64,000 bases of DNA from Gemmatimonadales bacterium (GTDB taxonomy: Bacteria; Gemmatimonadota; Gemmatimonadetes; Palauibacterales; Palauibacteraceae): positions 1-64,000 of the forward strand of contig VXQX01000087.1 of the NCBI GenBank assembly GCA_009838765.1. The letters run 5' to 3'. The notes below the pieces were generated by a model. It made no database searches and had not been told where the DNA came from. It saw only the letters and a list, made by a program, of their open reading frames with translations. Positions 44,390-51,445 of this stretch are shown here, piece after piece. Positions within the stretch are counted from its first letter, which is position 1. Every line of letters begins with the position of its first letter. Both the position numbers and the translations under genes were made by a program.

Positions 44390-44887
44390 ATGAAGACGCT
44401 GCTCATCCTCCGGCACGCGAAGTCCTCCTGGGACCACCCCGGCCTCCGCGACCACGACCGCCCCCTCAACCCCCGCGGCCGCCGCGACGCGCCCCGCATG
44501 GGCCGGTTCATGGCGGAGCGGGACCTCGTGCCCGACCGCATCGTGAGTTCGACCGCCGTCCGCGCGCGCACCACGGCGGAACTCGCGGCGGCGGAGTTCG
44601 GCGCGGGCGTGGAGATCGAGACGACGTACGACCTCTACGGCGCCTCTCCCGACGGCTACGTCGAGGTCGCGGAGGCGATGGGGGGAACGGCGGAGCGCCT
44701 CATGCTCGTCGGCCACAACCCGGGCATTACCTCCCTCGTCTGGCACCTGACGGGCGAGGGCGAGTACATGCCGACCGCCGCCCTCGCCGCTGTGGAACTG
44801 GACATCGACGACTGGTCGGAACTGGGTTCGGCCCGCCGCGGCCGACTGATCGGCCTCTGGCGCCCCAAGGCCCTCCCGCCCGGCTGA
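44390..44887 (+). CDS. sixA: SixA-type phosphohistidine phosphatase
   Basis: A 165-residue histidine phosphatase. R8 and H9 in LRHAKSSW are the catalytic Arg-His pair, the DRPLNPRGRRDAP segment follows, and the second catalytic His is in LMLVGHNPGI (near residue 107). Length is normal for SixA, which removes phosphate from histidine-phosphorylated phosphotransfer proteins. The 31 bp between the AtoE stop and this ATG include two copies of GTGACGCCC-type sequence. It ends the plus-strand run that began with the molybdoenzyme operon. Confidence 0.88.
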   Translation: MKTLLILRHAKSSWDHPGLRDHDRPLNPRGRRDAPRMGRFMAERDLVPDRIVSSTAVRARTTAELAAAEFGAGVEIETTYDLYGASPDGYVEVAEAMGGTAERLMLVGHNPGITSLVWHLTGEGEYMPTAALAAVELDIDDWSELGSARRGRLIGLWRPKALPPG

Positions 44888-44906
44888 CGCCGAGAAGACG
44901 GTCGGA

Positions 44907-44926
44907 GACGTTCCCGCGGGAGCGTC
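44907..44926. terminator. Hairpin between convergent sixA and the nuclease gene
   Basis: GACGTTCCC and GGGAGCGTC form a 9-bp stem with one G-T wobble and a 2-base GC loop, located between genes that converge. No T-tract follows, so function as a terminator is a positional inference. Confidence 0.4.
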
Positions 44927-44932
44927 GGGTTC

Positions 44933-45427
44933 CTACATCTTCAGCACGTCCGCAACCTTCCCGCCGCACTCCAGGGTCCGAATGATCTCACTCCTTTCTC
45001 CGAGCGTCACGTGAAAGTCGCCGGTGGTAAGGAGTCGCCCCACCAACGCCGGCAACGCCTTTCCATGACCCAGGATTGGAAGTAACCGAGCGGGAGTAGC
45101 GCCATCAGACACTACGCAAGCCGCGACACAGGCGCCGGTCTGAAGCTGACGTCGGATTCCGTCGAGGTCGTCCTTCTTGACGGTGCCGCTCTTCAACTCA
45201 ATGGGTACTGCCCAGCGTCTCCTTCGGCTGGAGGACTGGACAAAAAGGAGGAAATCGCAACGCTTGCAATCCGGCGACGCGAGAGGGTCGCAACCATCCA
45301 CACGCGTAAGGCAACGAGTTGAAGCCGGGCGCGGGAGCCTAAGGTGACAGTTTTCGTCTTGGCAGGAATCGGTTAAGCACCCGCGCTCTTCCAGACTCTT
45401 CCGAACAGCGTCAATCCAGTCCGCCAG
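44933..45427 (-). CDS. PD-(D/E)XK nuclease-like partner of the AAA ATPase, start uncertain
   Basis: The frame is open from directly after the ATPase stop codon (TGA at 45433-45431) to 44933 and is the same frame as the ATPase. Its translation begins TLADWIDAVRKSLEERG. The first standard start, GTG at 45301, would discard the conserved-looking N-terminal third; a CTG at 45427 or read-through of the TGA are the alternatives. A nuclease-type core is visible: RCDFLLF supplies the Asp and VPIELKSG the E-x-K, spaced as in PD-(D/E)XK enzymes, followed by a helix with RRQLQTG. Several Cys residues precede it. Paired with an AAA ATPase this looks like an effector in a defence module. Confidence 0.6.
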   Translation of the reverse strand: MADWIDAVRKSLEERGCLTDSCQDENCHLRLPRPASTRCLTRVDGCDPLASPDCKRCDFLLFVQSSSRRRRWAVPIELKSGTVKKDDLDGIRRQLQTGACVAACVVSDGATPARLLPILGHGKALPALVGRLLTTGDFHVTLGERSEIIRTLECGGKVADVLKM

Positions 45428-45430
45428 CGT

Positions 45431-46927
45431 TCAATCGTCCTGGAGACGGCTGTGGATCTCGGCCCAGTCGTTGTAGAGTGCCTCGGCGACTCGCGGGTAT
45501 CCCGCGTCGTACATGCCGTTGTCCGAGTCGAGATCGATCTCGCGTGTGCGTGTCCCGTTCGTCCCGTCCGGCTGGAACTCCCAAACTCCGACTTGGTCGG
45601 GGGAAAGCGAGACTTCTCCGCCTGCCAGATCGCCTCGCTTATCCTCGGCCAAAGCCGTCACGCGGCAGGTATTGGCGAGCGCGGAGAGAATCCAGTCACT
45701 GTGAACCGTAATGATGACCCGGATTCCGGCCGCCAAAATCTTAGCCAGCGCCCCCACCAGTCGGACCTGCATGGCCGGGTGCATGTGGGCCTCAGGCTCC
45801 TCGATGATGATTGTCTCTCCAGCCTCAACGTAGTGACGAAGATAGACTGCAACTGGAATCATCTCCGTCACCATCGAGGATGCCCTTGCGAGGGGAAGAT
45901 CCTCCTCCCAACCGGCAGGTCGGAAGAGCACGCGCGGAGAGCCATTCTCCGGTTTCTCGACGCGGACCGACCCCCCAAGGATCGTCTGCTCCACTTCCCT
46001 CGCCAAGCGGTCGCCCTCCCCCCAATCGGTCGGCTTTGTGGGTAGGTCGATCAACACGCCCTCGATGTAGTCGGCCAGAACACCGGAAAGGGGGGGCGCC
46101 GCCGATTCCTTGCGGCGACCGGCCATCGTCATATCGCGTATGGAGCCACGAAGAAGCAACTGCTGAGTCTCCATACCTCCTGAACGGCTCGCTGGCAAGT
46201 AATGGGCCGCCTCAGAGAGGGAGCCCACGGTGGACGGTAGCGCCATGTCAGCAAGCACGTGCTGAAGGGCACTCGGATTGATGACGCCACCGTCGATTGA
46301 CTGCTCCGGCGAACGCCGGTGGAAGAAGTTGGGGACGAGCCCGCGGCGCCAGAAATCACCGCTTCGTTCAAGTCGCACCGGCGCATCATCTTCTACGTCA
46401 AGTTGCCAGTCGAGCTTGGCGTCGTTGAGTCTGAAATGGTAACGAAAGGCCGCCGGGCAATCCCGAGTGCCAAGGGGGGTGTGGTCCAGCCGAATCGTAG
46501 CGCTGTCGTGGGCTCTCAGAATCAACGGCCGGATCGTCTCGACGGCAAAGATCCGCCCCAACTCGGTTTCGAGCGCGATCCCCGTGCCCACCCCCCTGAC
46601 CGCTTCGCGGGCCAGCGTGATGACCTCCGGCGGAATGGGCTTGGATTCGTCGGCGAGCCACTCTTCGAACCGCTGAACTACTCCGAGAAGATCGGATATC
46701 TCGTGAGCCAACTCGTAGAAACCGGTGGCGCTTCCGCTCCTGCGCTTGAATGCCCGCCGAATGCCGAAATAGCGATGCAGCGCGTAGAGGAGTTTAGCCA
46801 AGTAGGATTTCCCTGAACCGCTCGCTCCGACGAAGACGGTCAAGGGTCGCAAGTCGACGTCCGCCGTGGCGATCGGCCCGAAGTTGTCGACCCGGACCCG
46901 CTGACGACCGCTGTCGTGGGTTGGCAT
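45431..46927 (-). CDS. AAA-family (OLD/ABC-like) ATPase of a two-gene module
   Basis: A 498-residue SMC/ABC-type ATPase. Walker A is GASGSGKS at residues 34-41 after a typical VDNFGPIATADVDLRPLTVFVG start; Walker B is TIIIEEPEAHMHP (about 385), followed by the switch histidine in VIITVHSDWIL. The middle 250 residues are a family-specific insert. This AAA_21/AAA_15-like form is common in defence systems where an ATPase is paired with a nuclease (for example Septu, PARIS, OLD-type), and here a PD-(D/E)XK-like gene follows directly. The local DNA is less GC-biased at third positions than its neighbours, hinting at transfer. No transposase is seen. Confidence 0.8.
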   Translation of the reverse strand: MPTHDSGRQRVRVDNFGPIATADVDLRPLTVFVGASGSGKSYLAKLLYALHRYFGIRRAFKRRSGSATGFYELAHEISDLLGVVQRFEEWLADESKPIPPEVITLAREAVRGVGTGIALETELGRIFAVETIRPLILRAHDSATIRLDHTPLGTRDCPAAFRYHFRLNDAKLDWQLDVEDDAPVRLERSGDFWRRGLVPNFFHRRSPEQSIDGGVINPSALQHVLADMALPSTVGSLSEAAHYLPASRSGGMETQQLLLRGSIRDMTMAGRRKESAAPPLSGVLADYIEGVLIDLPTKPTDWGEGDRLAREVEQTILGGSVRVEKPENGSPRVLFRPAGWEEDLPLARASSMVTEMIPVAVYLRHYVEAGETIIIEEPEAHMHPAMQVRLVGALAKILAAGIRVIITVHSDWILSALANTCRVTALAEDKRGDLAGGEVSLSPDQVGVWEFQPDGTNGTRTREIDLDSDNGMYDAGYPRVAEALYNDWAEIHSRLQDD

Positions 46928-47013
46928 CGGTCTTGGGTTCTCCTTTGGGTGATGTCTCCGACGATCGCGATACGTGCCCCAGGTTTCACTCCGGGGGTAT
47001 CCAGCGACCCAAG

Positions 47014-47610
47014 TTAACGCGATCTACGCCCTTGCGCCGATCTCGAAAGCTCAGCGGTTAGAACAATCGAGTGGGTGTAGACGAGGTCGTCGAGGGGGGA
47101 GTCGTCGCCTCCTCCGGAGTTTGCGGCGAGGTGCAGGACGACCGGGGCGTCGGCGTCGGGAGCGCGCCACTCGAAGGTCCACTCGGCGACGCCGTCCGTC
47201 GGCGTGGAGCCGGCGTGGGTGTGCTGGACGTAGTCGGTGCCGTTCTCGCCTCGCACGACGGTGACGCGGTCGTCGAGCGGGCGGATCTCGCCGGCCCCGG
47301 CGCCGTGCCGATCCCCGCCCTCGAAACGGAACGACGCCTGGAAACCGGCGGCGAGCATGTCGAAGCTCTCGAACCGGATCGTCGCCGGGTGGCGCTGGCC
47401 GGGACGGTAGCCGCCCTCGAGGCCGACCACCTCCAGCGTGGCCCCCGGCTCGTTGAGCGGAGCGCCGAAATGACAGGTGGCGCAGGTCGGCTCCCCGAAG
47501 CCCCCCGTGTGGCCCGGAGGCGGCCCCTCGATGTGCCGGGGGCCGTGCGCCGCGACCAGCGCGAAGAGGCCCGCGGCGCAGAGCGCGGCCGCGGGCCCCG
47601 GCGGGGACAT
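47014..47610 (-). CDS. Secreted Reeler/choice-of-anchor V-like protein with one CxxCH
   Basis: A 198-residue exported protein. Residues 1-22 are a signal peptide. The mature N-terminus has a single CxxCH (C43, C46, H47) in GFGEPTCATCHFG, which could bind one c-type haem. Residues about 60-185 form a beta-sandwich of the Reeler/choice-of-anchor V type (YRPGQRHPATIRFES; GVAEWTFEWRAPDADAPVVLHLAAN). Its ATG overlaps the Vgb-like gene's stop (TGATG). Haem attachment and redox function are inferred from the motif only; no cytochrome maturation genes are in the window. Confidence 0.75.
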   Translation of the reverse strand: MSPPGPAAALCAAGLFALVAAHGPRHIEGPPPGHTGGFGEPTCATCHFGAPLNEPGATLEVVGLEGGYRPGQRHPATIRFESFDMLAAGFQASFRFEGGDRHGAGAGEIRPLDDRVTVVRGENGTDYVQHTHAGSTPTDGVAEWTFEWRAPDADAPVVLHLAANSGGGDDSPLDDLVYTHSIVLTAELSRSAQGRRSR

Positions 47611-48668
47611 CAGCGCGAGCGCGGCGACACCACCGCACGGCCGACCGTGTTCACGTCCGCCCCGAACCAGATCGAGTCCGTGGCCGGATCGTAGTACATG
47701 TGCCGGATCGTGCCGCCCCCGCTCGGCACGTCGAGCGTGCCCACGAACTCCTCCGTGTCCGTATCGAAGCCCACGAACCGGTTCGGCTGGATTCCCGTCT
47801 CAACGAGCCACACGACATCGTACTTGTCGATCGCCACCCCGTACGGCCGCGCATCCTCGCCCGCCGGCAGGTCGTATTCCCGCTGGAATCCGCCGCCCTC
47901 CTCGACGAGACCGATCTTTCCGCGGCTGTAGTCGACGTACCAGATCCGGTCCTTCGAATCGATGACCAGGCGACGCGGCCGCGCGCCCTCGGGCAGATCG
48001 TAGCCGATGAGTTCGAACGAGGACGGATCCACCATCCCGATCAGGTTCGTGTTGAAGTGCGCGATCCAGGGCCGGTTCTCCGAGTCCAGCTTGACCCCGT
48101 ACGGGCGGCTCGAACCCATGCCGCGGCGCGTCTCGACCTCGGGCGCCTCCACCAGCCGCACGTCCCGCGACTCCTTGTCGAGGAAGCCGACCAGGTTCCC
48201 GCCCTGCACCGAGAACCAGATGTCTCCGTTGTCGTCCCAGATCAGCGTGTGCGGATCCCGCGCGCGCTCGTCCGGCATCATGATCTTGTCGATCTCGCCG
48301 GTGGCCGGATCGATGATCCCGATGTGATTCGCCCGGTTGCCGGCGTAGTAGACGAGCCCGTCATCGTCGACGATCAGGTTGTGCGGCCCGGTGCCGTCGT
48401 CCATGTCGTAGCGCGTGAACTCGCCGGTGGCGGGGTCCAGCACGGCGGCGTAGTGCGCGGCCTGTCCCACGAACCAGACGCGGCCGTCCGGTCCGACGAA
48501 CGGGTCGCGCGGACGGCTGTCGGGGTAGGGGACCGTCCATTCCTCGATGGTGAGCACGTCGGTCGACGCGGTGTGGTCCTGCGCCGCCGCCCCTGCGAAG
48601 CCAATGAACGTCGCCGCCGCCGCGAACCCCGCCGCCGCCAGCGTCGCGGCTCGAATCCGATGGATCAT
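47610..48668 (-). CDS. Secreted Vgb/streptogramin-lyase-like beta-propeller
   Basis: A 352-residue protein with a signal peptide (residues 1-29) and about seven propeller repeats of the type DGRVWFVGQ, DDDGLVYYAGN, DNGDIWFSVQG, SKDRIWYVDY and KYDVVWLVE, as in virginiamycin B lyase (Vgb) and related domains. True Vgb opens streptogramin rings with a His/Glu pair; I cannot place those residues confidently, and the export signal and gene company argue against antibiotic resistance. It overlaps the ANK/MATE-like gene upstream (ATGA) and the CxxCH gene downstream, so the three are coupled. Confidence 0.75.
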   Translation of the reverse strand: MIHRIRAATLAAAGFAAAATFIGFAGAAAQDHTASTDVLTIEEWTVPYPDSRPRDPFVGPDGRVWFVGQAAHYAAVLDPATGEFTRYDMDDGTGPHNLIVDDDGLVYYAGNRANHIGIIDPATGEIDKIMMPDERARDPHTLIWDDNGDIWFSVQGGNLVGFLDKESRDVRLVEAPEVETRRGMGSSRPYGVKLDSENRPWIAHFNTNLIGMVDPSSFELIGYDLPEGARPRRLVIDSKDRIWYVDYSRGKIGLVEEGGGFQREYDLPAGEDARPYGVAIDKYDVVWLVETGIQPNRFVGFDTDTEEFVGTLDVPSGGGTIRHMYYDPATDSIWFGADVNTVGRAVVSPRSR

Positions 48669-50146
48669 CTCCGTACCTCCTCGATCGCTGATCCCGCTTC
48701 ATGCCTCGCCGCCCGCACCTTGGGCGTCAGATAGATATTGGCGGTCAGACGGCCCAAGAGGAAGCCGGTGAAGGCGGCGGTGGCGCCGACCCAGCCCAGC
48801 CCCCAGCCGACCGCGACGAACACGATGGCCACGGCCGTGATCTCCGCGGCGGTCCCGACGATGATCGGCCCCGTCGTCCGGTGCCGGATCAGCGTGCCCC
48901 GCTGAAGCGAGAGGAGGACGCCGAGGAAGGGGACGGGGGTGAGCACCCGCGCGGCCGGAATCGCGAAGGAGGCGAGTTCGGGCGTGAGGCCGGAGACGTG
49001 GACGAACCAGAGGTGGGAAAGGGGGGTGAACGCGAGGAGCGCGAGGATGCCGGAGAGCGTCGCGCCGAGGCCGATGGCGAAGCGGCGGATCTCCTCGTAG
49101 CCCTCGTTCCGCCGGCCCAGAAGCGCGATGACCGCATCCTGGAAGCTGAGACCCACGGAGCGGAAGATGAACCCGAGCGAGTGTACGACCGGGAACACGG
49201 CGAGCGACTCGACCGGCGATGCGGCCCGACCCATGAAGAAGGTGAGCATGGGCTGGATCGCGATCCCGATCAGCGACGTGAGCATGAGGGGCACGTAGAA
49301 GCGTCCGATCTCGCCGAAGCTCAGTTCGCCGCCTTCGGTCCCCGCGCCCGACGCCGGGTCGGCGGTCGAGACGCCCACGCGTCCGATCTCGGCGATGTCG
49401 TGGGGGTCCGACGAGACCGTCACCGGGTCCGCCGCGTCCGCCCGCCGGCCCGCCGGGACGAGCAGGGCGCGGATGGCGTCCCGGGCCATCCAGCGCGCGA
49501 CCGCCGCTTCCATCACGACGCCGAACGAGAGCGCGGAGGCCCCGACGGCGGCGCCGGGGAGGTCCGTGGCGATGGCGAAGGCGAGCGCGGCGACCGACAT
49601 CGAGACGAGCCGCACGACCGTCCCGCCCGCCACGAGCCGCGTGCGCCCGGACCGGATGAGCACGCCCTGCCAGAAGCGCCGGTAGCCGATGGCGGCCGGC
49701 CACGGCAGGAAGCACCACAGCGCCCCGTACGTCAGCCGCGCCAGCTCCTCCGGCAGTCCGAGCACGCCCAGCATGAGCCCGCGGTGCACCGGCGGCACGA
49801 GCACGACGAGGAGCATCAGCGTGGAGAAGGCGTTCAGCCCGTGCGCGAACGTCCGCAGCCGCCGGTACGAGACGGCGTCCTCCACGAGGGCCGTCGAGGC
49901 GCTCAGCAGCATGATGACCGGCGCTTCCATCAGCACGGCGAGCGCGATCGCCACGCCGTAGGCCGCCAGCCCCAGCGTGGGATCCGGCAGCCGCGCCACG
50001 ACGGCCGCCAGGTAGGGCCCTTCGACCGCCATCATCAACCACGTGGCGGCCAGCGGGGCCCAGAAGGCGAAGATCCGGCGCGCGGAAGGGTCGCCAGGGG
50101 CGGTCAGCGGAAGAGACCTTCCAGGCGCTCCAGCGACCACGTCCAC
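48665..50146 (-). CDS. Polytopic membrane protein of the MATE/ANK (progressive ankylosis) type
   Basis: A 493-residue protein with 12 or more hydrophobic segments in two similar halves, each opening with a FWAPLAATW/FYVPLMLTSL motif typical of MATE-fold flippases and the ANK family. The cytoplasmic loop at residues about 225-275 is long and acidic. ANK proteins export citrate, ATP-derived products or pyrophosphate in animals; bacterial members are uncharacterised. The start is uncertain: GTG 50146 overlaps the SRPBCC gene by 43 bp, GTG 50140 is possible, and a CTG at 50107 would overlap the SRPBCC stop as CTGA. It is coupled to the Vgb-like gene downstream. Confidence 0.7.
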   Translation of the reverse strand: MDVVAGAPGRSLPLTAPGDPSARRIFAFWAPLAATWLMMAVEGPYLAAVVARLPDPTLGLAAYGVAIALAVLMEAPVIMLLSASTALVEDAVSYRRLRTFAHGLNAFSTLMLLVVLVPPVHRGLMLGVLGLPEELARLTYGALWCFLPWPAAIGYRRFWQGVLIRSGRTRLVAGGTVVRLVSMSVAALAFAIATDLPGAAVGASALSFGVVMEAAVARWMARDAIRALLVPAGRRADAADPVTVSSDPHDIAEIGRVGVSTADPASGAGTEGGELSFGEIGRFYVPLMLTSLIGIAIQPMLTFFMGRAASPVESLAVFPVVHSLGFIFRSVGLSFQDAVIALLGRRNEGYEEIRRFAIGLGATLSGILALLAFTPLSHLWFVHVSGLTPELASFAIPAARVLTPVPFLGVLLSLQRGTLIRHRTTGPIIVGTAAEITAVAIVFVAVGWGLGWVGATAAFTGFLLGRLTANIYLTPKVRAARHEAGSAIEEVRR

Positions 50147-50544
50147 CCGAGGCGGTGGCCCTCCGCGGCCTCGGCGACAGGGAAGCCTTCATGCGCAACG
50201 ACGACCTCGGTCGAGGCTCCGGCGACCACGAACTCGACCGTGACGAGCGTCTCGCCGACCGCGGATTCGGGCTCCTCCCAGTCCCACGTGTACACGAGCC
50301 GGTTCGGGGGATCGACCTCGCGGTACACTCCGAACGCCGTATGGAGCGTCCCCCCTTCCGCCTCGATGAGAAGGCGATACGCTCCCCCGGGCACGAGGTC
50401 GACCCGCGAGTCGCGGATCGTCCCGCCCGGAGGGCAGGACCAGTGCCGGATCCGATCCGGTTCGGTCCAGGCGCGGAACACCGCCTCGGGAGGCGCCGGG
50501 ATCGTTCTCGTGACGCGGCACGCTCGATCGGCGGAAGCGGTCAT
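50104..50544 (-). CDS. SRPBCC/AHSA1-domain protein
   Basis: A 146-residue START-like protein. It begins RTIPAPPEAVFRAWTEPDRIRHW, and GGTLHTAFGVYREVDPPNRLVYTW and GWTWSLERLEGLF complete the AHSA1-like fold (one long C-terminal helix over a beta sheet with a hydrophobic cavity). The ATG at 50544 has GGAGAG upstream; an extension to 50670 would consist of translated tandem repeat and is unlikely. Such proteins bind small hydrophobic ligands or act as co-chaperones. It is the first gene of the minus-strand operon with the ANK/MATE-like, Vgb-like and CxxCH genes. Confidence 0.85.
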   Translation of the reverse strand: MTASADRACRVTRTIPAPPEAVFRAWTEPDRIRHWSCPPGGTIRDSRVDLVPGGAYRLLIEAEGGTLHTAFGVYREVDPPNRLVYTWDWEEPESAVGETLVTVEFVVAGASTEVVVAHEGFPVAEAAEGHRLGWTWSLERLEGLFR

Positions 50545-50576
50545 CGGGATCTCTCCTCGAAATCCGGGTGGAATCT

Positions 50577-50616
50577 GCGGCGAAATCCGCGGCGAAATTC
50601 GCGGCGAAATCCGCGG
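50577..50616. repeat. 12-bp tandem repeat in a divergent promoter region
   Basis: Three units of GCGGCGAAATCC (second with ATTC) plus a partial fourth, preceded by decayed copies at 50560-50576. It lies upstream of the SRPBCC gene and of the plus-strand secreted gene at 50726. The rest of 50545-50725 shows no gene. Confidence 0.85.
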
Positions 50617-50725
50617 CCGTCCGACGTGGAATCTGGCGCGAGACGATTGGACGGGATCAGGTTGTCCCATTCGTACATGATTAACGACTCATCGGGCAAG
50701 GAGTTCCCCCGTTCCCGAGACGCTC

Positions 50726-51304
50726 GTGAATCCGGCAAGGCTGATCGTTCTCGCGGTCCTCCTCGGGCTCCTCGCGCCCGTGGGCGCGGCTGCCCAAGGC
50801 CCCGTCTCGGACCGGGACCGGTTCGCCCTGTTCGCCGCCTGCAGTCCCGTTCCGGTCGAGGTGTTCGTCACCAACACGGGCGGGCCGGCCGACATCACGA
50901 CGCCGGCGGTGGAAGGCATGGCGACGAGCCGGCTGCAGGCCGCCGGGATCGACGCCCCCGCCGGCCGGCCGGGCGCGTCCACCCTCCAGTTGTCCGTATT
51001 CGTCAGCGCACAGAGGCTCTCCGCAGGCGCCGTGCTGACCGTCTACGTCATCCGTCTGCGCCTCCTGAAGCTCCTCTACGACCGCCAGAGCGACCCCCGG
51101 GCGGGAGAGGCCGGGCGCGGTGCCGTGGATTCTCCCGGCGCCGCGCCGGAGTGGTTGAACTGGGCGCCGACGTGGGAAACCCCGCAACAGGGAATCGGCT
51201 TCTATCTCGGGCGTGACGGGGGCCCCGTCACGAATCTGGTCGCCGGCATGCTGGATGAATTCGTGCGGGAATACGTGCGCGTCAACGCAACGGCGTGCCC
51301 GTAG
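50726..51304 (+). CDS. Secreted protein of unknown function
   Basis: A 192-residue protein starting at GTG 50726. Residues 1-24 are a signal peptide ending GAAAQG. The mature protein has two Cys (in FAACSPVPV and the C-terminal NATACP) that could form a disulphide, and alternating hydrophobic strands (TLQLSVFVSAQRLSAGAVLTVYVIRLRLLKLLYD). No family recognised. It lies between the divergent SRPBCC gene and the second B12 radical SAM gene, with 141 bp before the latter, so it is probably its own unit. Confidence 0.6.
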   Translation: MNPARLIVLAVLLGLLAPVGAAAQGPVSDRDRFALFAACSPVPVEVFVTNTGGPADITTPAVEGMATSRLQAAGIDAPAGRPGASTLQLSVFVSAQRLSAGAVLTVYVIRLRLLKLLYDRQSDPRAGEAGRGAVDSPGAAPEWLNWAPTWETPQQGIGFYLGRDGGPVTNLVAGMLDEFVREYVRVNATACP

Positions 51305-51445
51305 CCGTCCCTGCCGGCCGATTGCCCCCGGGCTGTGGCAAAACCCGGTAACCGATTGCCGCCGGGCGTGGCCCGCACCTAGGTTGCTCGATTCCGCTAC
51401 GCGCTCGACCCGGCTACGCGTGCACCCATTCCGAGAGGATCGCCG

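Noticed and set aside
47610-48668. Virginiamycin B lyase as an antibiotic-resistance gene
   Set aside because: Only the propeller fold is recognisable. The signal peptide and its gene company do not fit a cytoplasmic streptogramin lyase.
50545-50670. N-terminal extension of the SRPBCC protein to 50670
   Set aside because: The extension is translated 12-bp repeat. ATG 50544 has a good ribosome-binding site and gives the normal domain start.
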